64,000 nucleotides of DNA from Tupaia tana (taxonomy: Eukaryota > Chordata > Mammalia > Scandentia > Tupaiidae): positions 744,001 through 808,000 of the forward strand of contig JAKSZU010000013.1 of assembly GCA_026018925.1 (NCBI GenBank). Reading direction: 5' to 3'. Numbering within the stretch: position 1 is the stretch's first letter; each line of letters opens with the position of its first letter. The notes below the pieces were generated by a model. That model was given only the letters and a program-made list of their open reading frames with translations, was not told the origin of the DNA and did not search any database. Made by a program: the position numbers and the translations under genes. Shown one piece after another: positions 43,214-55,593 of the stretch.

Positions 43214-44810
43214 CTATTGCAAGGAGAAACAGAAATACATTATGGGAAATTTCAGAATAATTCTCATATAAGCAGTTCTCAAACTAAAAACAAACAAAAA
43301 CTTCAATATGATAAAGAATAAGCTGCATTTGAAGTATTATACCTATGTCTATATATGCAAGAATATCCAGAATGAGTGGGCAGTGCTTAAACCAAAACAA
43401 ATGTCTCAGTACCACTGAGGTAGAATTTTTTAAAAAGTCACAGATTGCCTTGACCCAGAGTCAAAAGTCTGATGTTCTGTACCATCTTCTAAGTAACCAT
43501 CTTCTAAGAGGTTCTCAGTCTGTTTTGCTTGGTGGAGTATAGATTTGCCATTGTTCCACAATATGACTCAGATGGAGTCTGGTCCTCCTGCAGTCTACAT
43601 GCTGGGTCTTCCTACCACTGGCTTCATCCCCTGATGAGCTCTCCTCAAGTCTAGAGAAAGCAGTATAGAGAGAGAGCTTGTGCCTAGGGGCATCTGTCTT
43701 AGTGTTAAACCAAAATCTTCCCTACAACTTCTGCTTGCTGCTATCCTTTTCTACCCTTTGGAAGAATATGAAAAATTCCCTTTCATGTGATAACTCAAGA
43801 TGTTTGGAAATAACTATAATGTTTTCTTTTAGTGTTTTCTTTCCGAGCCTAATTACTACCTTCAAATTTTCCTCTTAAAACAGTTTCCAGAATCCAATTA
43901 TTTTCTCCAAGTCTGCTTGAGTAACTATTTCAAATCCCAAATACGCAAAGTATTTACAGTCTTACAAAGTTTTAGGTTCTAATAGGTTAATTTTTATAGT
44001 TTTCTTCCTAGCTTCCTTTTTTCACCAATATTTTTGTGTTAAGTCTTAGATATGTATAAAGGTATTAAAAATACACTGTCCGTATGTCCCGGGAGTTTAA
44101 AGCTGAGTGGAGGATCAGAGCCCTGCAGTGCGATGCGGAAGGTGGATTATAAGGCAGAAGGCTTCACAGACAGTTGACACTTGCTGTTCTGAAAGTTGAA
44201 GTGAGGAAGGGTGGGTGATTTTCTGGACGAGGAGCCTGACTTTAACGTTACCTCCTCTCGTCCCCTGTCTTTAGTAAAACGAGATTTGCAGTGACATTGG
44301 CATTACCCCTGGATTGTGTGCCTCACCTGCTTCTCTCGTACTTTGCCTTGTGTCTCAGGTTTTACCTTCTTACCTTACCTGATAGTTCTTAGGATCATGT
44401 GAGATATGCGTGTAAAAAGACTTTACAAATTGAAAACTGCTATCCAGATGGAATGAATATATAATTTAGGGAAACATTTTTTTAAATATTGATACCTCTT
44501 TTATTCCAAGACCTTTTTTTCCCTACTCTTCTCATCCAGGGTTTCATGAGAGAATGAATGACCTAACAAACTGCTATACATCATGAAATAATGTACCTCC
44601 CTTTACTGAGAATGGTACTAGCCATTCTTCATCACTGGTATAATTGAGGAAGTAGTTATTTAAGTAATTTTCTCTTGCAGAACCCCACTGGAGAAAGATT
44701 GAGAAACATCTCAACTTCTCATTTCTTTCCTTGTCAGAAATTATAAATGCATAGGCTATAAATATTGTGTGTATTTGAGATTTGAAGTAGTTGTGTTGTT
44801 GTTTAGTCAG
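43214..44810. other. Upstream (first intron) of OMD, unique
   Basis: Presumed OMD 5' intron. Apart from the short repeat at 43281-43328 nothing is recognised. The OMD leader exon was not identified. Confidence 0.4.
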
Positions 44811-44817
44811 AAACTTT

Positions 44818-44844
44818 AGTTTTGCTATAAGACACGTGCAGTTC

Positions 44845-44875
<31 letters not shown>

Positions 44876-45028
44876 ACATTCCTCTAGTGGGATAGCCACT
44901 CTGTAATCCCTTCTCCATTCTGTGCTTGGGATTCTGGGCACACATGCACATGGTGGGTCCAAGACTCAAACTGTTAAGTCAGCCATATGGGATCCAGTAC
45001 CTTAACTTCATGCCACTGGCTGGCCCAG
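44818..45028 (-). repeat. tRNA-derived SINE, old
   Basis: Contains (GA)n at about 44849-44871; head end GGCTGGCCC; flanks AGTCAGAAACTTT (44805-44817) / AGTCAGAAACCTT (45029-45041). Confidence 0.88.
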
Positions 45029-45041
45029 AGTCAGAAACCTT

Positions 45042-46010
45042 TGCTCTCCTCCATCAGTGATAAGTGTCCTCCCTTCCTCGTGGCTTGCTCCCATGCACCC
45101 GCATCATGGCCCCTGCCATTACCAGTACTGCAGCCCTTCCTGCTTCCGGTGTTGAGCATCTCACACTCTGACCACTCTCTCCGTGTAGAAACTCCAGTGA
45201 TGGTAGTTCTTGAAGTACAGTAAGACTTACGCTATATTGATCGTATTGTGTTCTCACTGACCCTCATCCATACCTCCTAATATCATCAGTTCCAACTTGG
45301 TCCCAGTAGTTCATGACTGTTGTCACTTGTCTGCATGTGCCCTAAACTTCCTGACCCCTTCCATCTGACATTCAGACAACTCTAGTTCTCCACCCGCTCT
45401 CAGTCTGACTCAGGCAGTGGAGTGTGGCTGGAAAAGGACAAGTCCGTGCCAATGGGTCTCATTCTCTTACATGCCCCCTGATCTCCCTGCTGCACAGCTG
45501 CGTCTCCCCAGTCTGTCTCCTTCTCTCTCCTACACTGTTCTTTTGTGCCTTTCTCTCTCAAGCCTCCAAAGCCTCATTCCATTTTGTTCTTAGATGATGA
45601 CCTTCTGTTTGTTTTTAAAATCATAGGTGGGATCATATAACCATTTATTTCAATACACTTTCTTATAGTTATCTCTGCCTACAAGAAAATGCCAAAATAG
45701 AATGGTTTGATCTTTAAACCATATGTGATTTTGAAGCTCATTAAGTTTTTTTGTTGTTGTTGTTAAAAAATTTAGTCTCTGCAAGTCTAAATATGTCCCC
45801 TCCACCCGTCCTTTCTTTCTCCATTAGGTTTATAGAAGATGCATTCATCCTAGACTTTGAAGGAATACTAGGGTTCTTGTAGAGAAGGTTGGGAAGATAC
45901 CCAGATAGAAGGGATGAACTGAAACATAAAAGCAGCAAAAACTGGAGTGTGTGGGGTAACGGTGGCTGTTTGTTGAAGGAACAAAATCAGACTATTAAAG
46001 CCAGAATCTG
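45042..46010. other. Intergenic / OMD intron, unique
   Basis: C-rich 45040-45590, AT-rich after. No gene or repeat recognised. Confidence 0.35.
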
Positions 46011-46025
46011 AATAGTCCAAGTTCT

Positions 46026-46286
46026 TTTTTTTTTTTTTTTTTTTTGAGAGGTTTTTGCTATAGGGCGTGTGCGCTCACCAGAAAGGCAGAGAGAGACAGA
46101 AAGCGAGAAATCACCCCCCAGGGGGGATGGCCACGCCGCAATCCCTTCTCCTCCATTCTCCTCTTGGGATCTTGGGCACGCACTCACACATGCCCGGCGT
46201 GAGTTTAAGCCACCGGTCCGAGACTCGAACCGCGGTCGAGTACATGGGAGTCCAGCGACATAGCCATTATGCTAACTGCTGGTCCC
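46026..46286 (-). repeat. tRNA-derived SINE, young, 15-bp target duplication
   Basis: Perfect AATAGTCCAAGTTCT at 46011-46025 and 46287-46301. Little diverged. Confidence 0.95.
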
Positions 46287-46495
46287 AATAGTCCAAGTTC
46301 TAACCTAAGTATTTTACACTCTGGGAATAGATGCCTAATGAATTAACATGTTCAAATGGTAGTTTTCATACTGCAGTGTTGAGAGAGGAAGGTGGGGCTT
46401 AGGAGGAGGTGAGATGAAGTTGTTGGCTCATCTCAAGAGGCTGTGGTCAGAGCCAGCCAGCTCCTCCTCCTTGGCTGGAAGCTCCCTGCATGGAA

Positions 46496-46534
46496 GGGAG
46501 GAATAAACACCCTCAGGGTGTTTATTTCCCTCCC
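46496..46534. repeat. Near-perfect inverted repeat (hairpin)
   Basis: Arm 46496-46513 pairs with 46515-46534 (18 versus 20 nt, two-base bulge, one-base centre). Each arm carries AATAAA, one on each strand (46502-46507 plus, 46521-46526 minus). Confidence 0.85.
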
Positions 46535-47627
46535 ATCATTACTATATAAGGTGCTTTGTGTGAATGTACTTGGTAAAGCACAACACAAATAATATTAGTT
46601 GGATTGGGTTACTTCACTTGTCTTGAATTATTTCTAGGGCTAAGGCACTAGGCTAAGTTGGTGGGAAAGTACATGACGTGATGGGCCCCTCGGTAAAGAT
46701 CGATGGTTTACTGAAAGAGACAGCAAAGTTAACCATAATCTATGGTGGAAGGTATAGCGGAGGCAGGCAGTGTCTGCTTGGCTGAGACAGGGATGTCTTG
46801 TAGACATGACTTGAGCTAGACTTTGGGAGATTACAGGAATGGGTAGAGAACACCCTGTCCATTTTATTTGTTGATATTTTAGGTATTCTATAGTGGTTCA
46901 TCAGGTTCATTACAGTATAGAATATTAGCTTCGGAAAGTACCCATCATACTTCATTTCGGCCTCACTATAGCCAAGCCTAATTCTGTTCTATAATGTTGC
47001 TGTGTTCCCAAAGGGTGCAGTAGAAGCTGAGCGACAGGTGTGCGTCTGTGCAGGGCCAGGCATACGAGGGCTTGGGGCTGACTGCTGCATGGCCGAACCT
47101 TGGAAAGACCATTGCTCATGGAAATGCAGTCTGAATTTTATCCTCTGCTACGAACATTGGCCATCATCAGTTAGCAGCATTACAGTGCAGAATTAAGAGT
47201 TTTGGTCAACAATGATGAGAAATTGTTGGAAAAAAGAGACCTGGTTGATACTGTTGTTACTGCACTGAATTGCATTTCGTTGACTTAGAATCAAGACTTC
47301 ATGCTTGGGCCTCTCTGCAATAAAGAGACTCTTGAAGTTGTCTGCTTTTGGTCTTTGTGGGCACCTGAGAAGAAAGGCTTTTTTCCCTTTTACACCTGAA
47401 CCTGAAGCATTCTCATCCTCCTCCACCTCCGTAGCTGGCAATGCAACCTCACCCTTCTCCTCCTGACTACATGCAGTCTCCCTTCTGGTGTCTGTTCCCA
47501 CCCACACGCCCACTCCTTTCATCTCCTCTTCTTTCCCCATGATCATTTTCCCTGTTACAGTCATCTACTATTTTATACACATTTTTCATCCTTAGTCATT
47601 TTTTAAGCATTTGGTAAACTTAGTGTT
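46535..47627. other. Intergenic / OMD intron, unique
   Basis: No gene or repeat recognised. Confidence 0.35.
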
Positions 47628-47640
47628 CTGTTATCTTTTC

Positions 47641-47897
47641 CCAAGTTTGCTCTAGGGAGTGTGGGCATGCCGGATAGAAAGTCAGAGACAGAGAGGGAAA
47701 GTGAGAAATTGCCCATAATGGGGAACGGCCATCATGGGAAGGACTGCAACCCCTTCTCCTCTATTATCCTCTCAGGATTTGGGGCACACTCACACACGTG
47801 CCTGTCCAGTGCGTCTCTATGCTGCCGAGTCCAGGACTCAAACCACAGTCAGCCATGTGGGGTCCAGCTACCTTAGCCACCACGTCACTGGCTGGCC
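47641..47897 (-). repeat. tRNA-derived SINE, old
   Basis: Head end GGCTGGCCC; flanks CTGTTATCTTTTC / CTGTTACTGCTTTT. Confidence 0.82.
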
Positions 47898-50800
47898 CTG
47901 TTACTGCTTTTCATGTTCTACACTCCCACGTCCTGTTCCGTACAGGAAGGCTCACATCCAAGTAATTTAACTCACTGTTAATCATCTCGCTTCCTGACTC
48001 TAATTTTCAAAAACATGGAATACAATGGTCAGAGATTTGTTAATGTGTGCTTTAGCTAATAAGTTATGGTTTCTATCCCGTTAACAGTGCTTATCTCTAC
48101 TAATGTCAATTGTTTCTGGTCATTGATTCCTCTGTGGTGGTATCTGTAAATGAACACAGTCACAGGGAACTTGGCGATTGGCTCTTCTTTCGAATATTTC
48201 TCCAGCACAATATACTCTATTCCTCACTTTCCTATTACATTGTCTAGTAGAAAAATGGCAAATGTGAAAAACAAAAGCGAAGTAAAATATGTGTTACCAG
48301 TTTTTAAAAATTATTAGAGTGCATTCTTCACAGTACAGCAGTAAAGCGTAAATGCAATAACATCTCTCTTCTGTATTGCTTTTACTCATGCGTTCAAGAC
48401 AGTTCTAATTGAAATTATTAATAAAAATGAGATATAAGTTACTGTGTCCTGGAAAGTTTAAAGTAAAAGCTTCATAGCATTTTATATTTTGAAGACATAA
48501 TTATTTCATTGATATACCATGGAAAACAATATATAAGAAATAAAATATTAATACATGGTTCTGGATTTTCACAAAACAATTTTAAATTTAACTATTTTCT
48601 TGCTATTAAAATATTAATTTCTCAATTATTTTTAGCCATAATACACTTAAATCTTAATAAACTAAAACCCAAATAACTAGATTTTTTGGTAGACTAGGTA
48701 GAGCATTCATATTCTCCCTTCAAGAAAGATAAATGAAAGCAAAACCAGTATACATTAAGCGTTTGTCACTAGCAAAGTTCTGAGAAAATCTTGCATGAAA
48801 AATGTACAGATGTCCATCTCCTACAGCCAGAATCACTAGCACCTTGTACATAGATAGCTCCAAGGCATCAGCTGGCTTTTTGTCATTTAAAATCGAGGGA
48901 GAGACAGAGACCAGAGAAAGAGATTAATTCCTTTAACTTGAAAATCTTTCCTCTCATCCAAGTTAAAAAGAAAACTGTAAGCAAAGACTGTTTATTGAGC
49001 AAATTTTAAGTTAGAAAACTAACTCATTGTACTTCCTTTTTCCAGACGTTTGTTTAATTAAAATTTTAATGTAATTTATATCAGATTTTGCTTTCAAAAT
49101 ATGCTATTATGATTGCTACAATCTATTCTATATTAAATAAAACCAGTATACTTTTTTATTTTAATAGTAGTAATAGGTCTTAAGAAATTGAAAATTATTT
49201 TATCGTCATACCTGTTGAATTTGCTTTAGTTTTCAGGGGTTGATGAATTTGCAAATCCTTTAAATGAATCAGAAATTCCTAAATTCTTTAACCGAGTCTC
49301 TTAAAAATCCACTGTAAGTCTGAGTCCAGACAGGGCTTTCCCTTGAATTACTGTAGCAATTTAAGCAAATATAATCTGGTTGGAAAACACTTGGGTTGAA
49401 TTAAAATTATGCATTTCTTTTCATTATACAAAACTTTGTGGCCTCCAATTAAGATGCTTGGGGTCTTGGTCAGATTTATGTGGTTTACTTCTTTCTTTTT
49501 CCCCTTAATTTTGGTTTGAGATGTAGCAAGAATTTCCTCTAATATGAAAGGCAAATAGAACTAAAGGAAACAGCATGTACTGATTACTGTTTTTATTTTC
49601 ATATTCATGCCAAGGAATTCTTCAGACTAAGGTCTACTCTGACACAGAGCCCAGTGTCTAAACAATTTAAGGTGGAACTCAGAATTATGACTCCCATGGT
49701 TGTCTGACACCTATGCTCACATAAGTGCTTTCCTTTCTTAAAACAAGGAATCGGGATTACAAATATACAGCAGCGTTTCAAGTCTAGTTTATTTTTAAAT
49801 GCAACCAATTTTCATTGGTTACACAGATTAAATATATAACTTTTCTCTGCAAAGATGTATGTAGTCTCTTCTATCAGCTATTCCTTTTCTTACCTTACTC
49901 CGAGATGTACCTGCTAGAATGCCTTATAATAACCTTTGAAATAAAAATTAATCTCTTGGTTATGGAAGCCAGTACCTTGAACTCGAAGGTATGTCTTCAG
50001 TTTACCTGTTTTTAGTAGTATACAAAATAACTTTATAGTTTTGGGTAAGATGGAATGAAAAGCTTCTGTTGCCCAATACCGTTGCTTTTATTTTGCAGAT
50101 TTAGAAAATGTCCTCATTTCACTTAGCTGTCTCCTCTGAGTAATAACAGTGAACTGCTTAAATGCACGTTTTTATACTAATGTTTTCATAGTTTAAACAT
50201 AATTAACGAGTCTCTTGGCAGTGGGCTTTGAGTTCATTTGGAGGGGATTTTTTCAAGCTTGCACAAACTAATAAGGTAAGCTGAATCCTGGAATTCATTT
50301 TTGTTTCTTCAACATAATGTTTTCTATTAAGTTTTTCAAAGAACTCACAAGATTTGTTTTGTTATCATTCAGATTTAAGAAAACTACAGTGTTTCAAGTG
50401 GTGATTTGGCACAATTGCGAGAATCTAGTCTCTTATTTGAGACATTGGTATGTGAACGTGGCAGAAGGCTTTGAGCCAGGGTTCCATCTGCTGCTGATCT
50501 TGCCCATGTGTTTCCTATTAGCGTCTTTGTTCTTCAACCGCAGGCTTCCACACTAAGAAAGTGCAAGTCTGTATACTTTTTCCAAAAATGGTTTTACATG
50601 CCTTCACAGTTCTTTTAGAAGATGAATTTAGAATCAACAGCTTAATTTTTACACAATTCCTCATAACTGTGTGATTGGATATATAATAACAATTATTATG
50701 TTGTTCCCTGTTCCTAACAAATTGTGAAAATTATGTATCAACAGATCACTAAACACACAGAATCAAAAATATCTAGAGCATTTAGACCAGGTTGACTGTG

Positions 50801-52540
50801 TCCGTTGGCAGGAGTAGAACTAGGAGAGGGCGGGGGCTGGGGGTCAGAGATAGACCTTAAAGGGAGAGCGAAAGCTTTGCTGATAGTTTGTGACAGTTCA
50901 TTTCAGTTAGGCAGTTATAGTGTAGCAATTGGAGAGAGGTCACTTAGATTAATGACAAATCTAAATTATGAACTATGATTATAATTTGACTGAAGTAGAT
51001 ACAGTATCTCAAAGTCAGAGGACTTACTGACTAGGGAAGGCTCTCTTGATATCTTCATTAGTGTCATATGTGTAACAATTTTTCATTCATTTGTTCAGCT
51101 CATTTATTGAGCACTATATACAAAGCAGTTTCAGGTGGTGGGGACTCAGTGAAAGTTCCCGTCGCGCCGTCACAGTGGTGCAGAGTGTGGAGGAGGAGAG
51201 CAGAGTGAGGTGGGGGTAAACATGACTGCAGCACAAGTGCAGGGTGACAGTCAGGCAGTGCTGCACAGGTGACAGGAATGGAACAGAGCAGTGACTGGGT
51301 GGCTGTGGTGGGAGCAGGTGTCACACTGCCAGAAGAGGGACTGTAGACATGCTAGGGCTGTGGTCACAGTGACCCCTGTGAAAAGGGAGAGTTGGAGACA
51401 TCAGCATGACCCATGTTTAGCTGAGTACAGACACAGAGGGTGAAATAGATGCTTCTGGATAATGTGCACACCCACCGTTAGCACATGATGCATACCTTGT
51501 TCTCCCAGCCGAGAAGCCTAGAAGCGAGGACACTTCCACGCCGGCAAGCACAGCCAGCGCCCAGATCTCAGTTTCTAACCCCGTTCTTCAGTAAAATGAA
51601 CCGGGGCTGCTAGTTTCTTTGGAGAAACGACTGATTCCAGGAGGCCTGGGAAAGGAAAGTGGTCAGGCCTAGGACGTCTTAGCAAAGAAGGTCACTGGGA
51701 AGTCTGTGTACTTGCTGGTCAATTTCTATGAAGCAAAAATGGCTTTAAAAATAGTCTGTTAATTAAACAAAGTGGGGGTCGCATACTAGTTCAGATAGTT
51801 ACACCTGAATATTGTGAGAGAGCAAGGAGCCACACTGTAGTGGAAGGGCAGAACACCAGCATGGCCAGGCTGAGCAGTCCAGGAGGGGTGGAGGAGGCGT
51901 TCACACAGGGGCAGCACCCAGTGCCAGCACCGAGGCGGGTGTGTCTTTGGAAGTACCTGCCTCCCAACATTCTAATAGATCCTATTTTTCAGGCAAATGT
52001 ATAAATATTATTAGAATAAATATCACTCAGATGAATGAACGAATGCACAGTACCTCACAACATGCATCCTCTTCACCATTTCCTAAATATTTTTCTAATT
52101 TCCTACCTGCTGGAGGAAAGATATCCCCAGAGAATCGCCCCTGTACAACCCAGGGTTAAAGCTCTTGCTGTCTACCGCCTGACCTTACCTATCAGCAAAT
52201 CAGTGACTCGTACGCCCTGCACATAGAACACACTCTCATTGAGATAAAAACATTGAGGAAAAAGACCGTGATTGGCTAAAGTCTACAGAAGAGAGAGAAG
52301 GGAAAGAAGAAATGAGTAATTTTTGTCCTTAACTCAGCATCCACATCACCTGAATATAGCGTTGCCATTTTCTTATAGATTCTTCCACAGGTATTTTATG
52401 CATAGAGAATACATATATAATTATATGATATATTTTATATAATAATATATATTTATAATAATCTAAAAGAATTTTGCATGAAATTTGAGATGTTTCTAGT
52501 CTTTTCCTAATGTAAATAATGAAATTCATAACTTTCTAGT
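47898..52540. other. SINE-free, AT-rich region upstream of OMD
   Basis: About 4.6 kb without SINE or L1 recognised. 51083-51350 starts with TCATTTATTGAGCACTATAT, probably the same old repeat family as at 31021. The OMD leader exon and promoter may lie here; a donor-like GTAAGA at about 49890-49895 (minus) was not convincing enough to call. Confidence 0.4.
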
Positions 52541-52686
52541 TTTAAGTTTATTTACTTCCTCCATGAGTGAGAGAGACAGAGACAGAGACAGATGTAACTT
52601 TGTCCACAAAAGTCTTATTTCCATCCAAGGAATCCTCTTCAGTGTTGTAGATTGAGTTTTCATCTTTGATAGTCTGATAAATTGGA

Positions 52687-52734
52687 AGTCAAGGGATATA
52701 GGAGAATTAAAGTCAAGGGATATAGGAGAATTAA
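52687..52734. repeat. 24-bp tandem duplication
   Basis: A 24-nt unit (starting AGTCAAGGGATATAGGAG) occurs twice without a mismatch at 52687-52710 and 52711-52734. Confidence 0.95.
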
Positions 52735-52868
52735 AGCTACACTTTTTTTTTTAAGCCTACACTGTGTGCATCCTTTGCATGTGTTTGGTCAATCTGTGGT
52801 AGACGCAGTTCAGGGATCAGACTCTTAGGGCAGTGTCTGTAATCATGTTATAAGAGTCAAATTTTCGG

Positions 52869-53139
52869 GAACCAGCAGTTAGCGTAATGGCTATGTCGCT
52901 GGACTCCCACGTAGTCGACCGCGGTTCGCGTCTCGGATCCGGTGGCTTACAACTCACGCCGGGCGCGTGTGCGTGCGTGCTCAAGATCCCGAGAGGAGAA
53001 TGGAGGAGAAGGGACTGCGGCGTGACCATCCCCCCTGGGGGGTGATTTCTCGCTTTCTGTCTCTATGTCTCTCTCTGTCTGTCTGGCGAGCGCACGCGCC
53101 CTATAGCAAAAAACCTCTCCAAAAAAAAAAAAAAAAAAA
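52869..53139 (+). repeat. tRNA-derived SINE, young, first of a stacked pair
   Basis: Flanked by AGAGTCAAATTTTCGG at 52853-52868 and 53140-53155. Head and body highly conserved. Confidence 0.95.
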
Positions 53140-53156
53140 AGAGTCAAATTTTCGGG

Positions 53157-53422
53157 GGACCAGCAGTTAGCGTAATGGCTATGTCGCTGAACTCCCATGT
53201 AGTCGACCATGGTTCGTGTCCTGGACCTGGTGGCTTAAACTCATGCCGGGCGTGTGTGCGTGCGTGCCCACGATCCCGAGAGGAGAATGGAGGAGAAGGG
53301 ATTGCGGCGTAGCCATCCCCCCTGGGGGGTGATTTCTCGCTTTCTATCTCTCTGTCTCTGTCTTTCTGGCAAGCGCACACGCCCTATAGCAAAAACCTCT
53401 CCAAAAAAAAAGAAAAAAAAAA
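53157..53422 (+). repeat. tRNA-derived SINE, young, second of a stacked pair
   Basis: Same orientation; AGAGTCAAATTTTC flanks it at 53140-53153 and 53423-53436. Differs from its neighbour at many sites (for example ACCATGGTTCGTGTCCTGG), so it is not a recent copy of it. Confidence 0.95.
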
Positions 53423-53540
53423 AGAGTCAAATTTTCTTATGGCCTCATTCCCTAGTTTGTTCCATTTATCAGCCTTCAAGGTTCAAAATGGTAAAAATAC
53501 TATCTGATCACTTTTATTCAGTGTTTTATGTTATCCATTT

Positions 53541-53780
53541 TTAAGTTTTACCGGAGAATATACGTGTTCACCAGAGGGAGAAAGGGGAGGGGAGAAAGTC
53601 TTCCATTGAGAATGGTCAGGCCTCAGTCCCCTTCTCCCTCATTTCTCCCTGCTTTTGAGACTTTGGCCACACTTGCACATGCACTTGGCATGGTTTTTGA
53701 GGTACCATGACCATGGTTCAAACTACACGGCCAGCCATATGGGATCGAGTGGCCCTAACCACCATGCCACTGGCTGACCC
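53541..53780 (-). repeat. tRNA-derived SINE, old
   Basis: ACCAGAGGGAGAAAGGGGAG tract; head end TGGCTGACCC. Confidence 0.8.
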
Positions 53781-53815
53781 AAAATGTTTAATTTCTGTTG
53801 TTGTTCTGTTATTAG

Positions 53816-54037
53816 TTTTTAATTTGCCAGAGGGGCAAGTGTGCTCACCAGGTAGGGACGGGGGAAAGTGAGAAAACACCTCCGGCAGGGTGGGGGTGGA
53901 TAACCATACTGCAGTCCCTTTTCCGCCATTCTCCTCCCAAGATTTTTGTCATGTTCAAGCCACCAGGTCCAGGACTTGAACCACACAGTCAGCCATGTGG
54001 GTCCAGCCATTTTTACCACCATTCCACAGGCTAGCCT
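53816..54037 (-). repeat. tRNA-derived SINE, old
   Basis: Head end AGGCTAGCC; part of the region before the B box is lost (GTCATGTTCAAGCCACC). Confidence 0.78.
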
Positions 54038-54089
54038 GTTATGCATATTTCATTAGCATTTTTAAATTTTTATTTAATATGGTAAATAT

Positions 54090-54308
54090 GTATATGCACA
54101 TGAACATGTGAGCATAAAAGAGAGAGAGAGGAACAACCTCCATGGGGTCTGGTTACCCATGATACCCTTCCCTGGGTCTTCCAACCTGCTGGACCTGGGT
54201 CATTCACACACATACCTGGCATGTTTCAGGCTGACCATGCCAGGGATTTGAACCACAGTTGCCACATGGGATCCAGCTTCTGAGCAACATGTTACCACTG
54301 TGTGGCCG
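54090..54308 (-). repeat. tRNA-derived SINE, very old
   Basis: Recognised from AGAGAGAGAGGAACAACCTC, TTTGAACCACAGTTGCCACA and TGGGATCCAGC. Confidence 0.65.
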
Positions 54309-54708
54309 AGTCAGCCGATATGGCCATTGTATAAAACCACCCTCCAGTGCCCGCAGGTGTTGACTTACCCTGTACCTTAGAGTCTACTGCTGCTATTGAC
54401 TTTTTACTTGATTTTTGTAACCAAAAATTTTATTTTGAATAAATTATGGAGTCATAAGAAATTATTTAGGAAGGTCTCGTAATATCTTACCAGTTTGTCC
54501 TGATAATACCATCTTGTAAAACTGCAGTACAGTATCACAGCTAGAATATTGAGGTTTATATAGTCAAAATACAGAACATTCTATCCTCAGAAGGATTCCA
54601 AACATTGCCCTTTTATAACCGGATACATCCCACTGCCCGCCCCAGCCCTGTTGCTAGCTGTTGACACCCGCTAGTCTGTTCTCAATTTCTACGGTTTTGC
54701 TGTTTCAA

Positions 54709-54989
54709 GAATGGCGTGGAGGTTAACGCAACTAGATCCCATATGGCCAACTGCATGGTGCAGGTCATGGGCCTGGCGGCTTGAAAATCACACCAGGGTG
54801 TGTGTGTGTGTGTGTGTGTGTGTGAGCGCGCGCGCGTGCGCGCGCATATTCACATATGCTCTAAATCCCAAGAGAATGGAACAAAGGACTGCAGCATGGC
54901 TACCCTCCTGGGGGCTGCTTTTTCATTTTCTCTCTCTTGTCTATCTCTGGAGAGCACATGTGCCCAGGAGCAAAAAAGAAAAAAAAAAG
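54709..54989 (+). repeat. tRNA-derived SINE with (TG)n expansion
   Basis: Head partly lost (AATGGCGTGGAGGTTAACGC). The GTGTGCGTG part of the body has expanded to (GT)13 followed by GCGCGCGCGTGCGCGCGC (about 54798-54846). Confidence 0.85.
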
Positions 54990-55281
54990 CAGCTGTCATA
55001 TAAATGGAGTCGTACAGTGCGTAACCTTCAGGGCTGTCTCCACTCACTCGGTCATCTCTGGAGGTCGAGCGTATCGGGTCGTCCCTCCCTACTACCCAGC
55101 AGTAGTCCGTGATGTGGATGTACCACAGTGGTTTAGCCTTCATCTGCTAAAGAACATCCAGGTTGCTCACTATGTTGGGCTACCACTAATAAAGTTGTAA
55201 CATTAATGTACAGGTTTTTGTGTGAACATAAGGCTTCATTTCTCCGAAATAGATGCCCTGGAGTGTGATTGTAAGCATGTT

Positions 55282-55283
<2 letters not shown>

Positions 55284-55314
<31 letters not shown>
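55284..55314 (+). repeat. (TG)n microsatellite
   Basis: About 15 GT units at the 3' edge of a SINE. Confidence 0.95.
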
Positions 55315-55316
<2 letters not shown>

Positions 55317-55593
55317 AATTTGCCATGGAGAATGGTCATGCTATAATCCCTTTTCCTCCACTTTCTCCTCCTTTTGGGCGCACGCTCATTCATGCCTAGT
55401 GTGTATTTCAATCTGTCAGGTCCAGGACTCAAACCATGCCACGCCACAATTCCCTTCTCCATTCTCCTCTTAGGATCTTGGGAATGCACGCATATGTGCC
55501 CAGTGTGAGTTTAAGTCACCAGGTCCAGGACTCGAACCGTTGTTGACTACATGGGAGTCCAGCAACATAGCCATTACACCAACTGCTGGTCCC
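55315..55593 (-). repeat. Hybrid of two tRNA-derived SINEs
   Basis: 55315-55437 is a SINE that stops just after its B box; 55438-55593 is a SINE that lacks its 3' end. They join at CCATGCCACGCCAC. Confidence 0.75.

Noticed and set aside
49890-49896. Donor-like site as OMD leader exon end
   Set aside because: Only a GTAAGA match, without promoter or conserved exon evidence.
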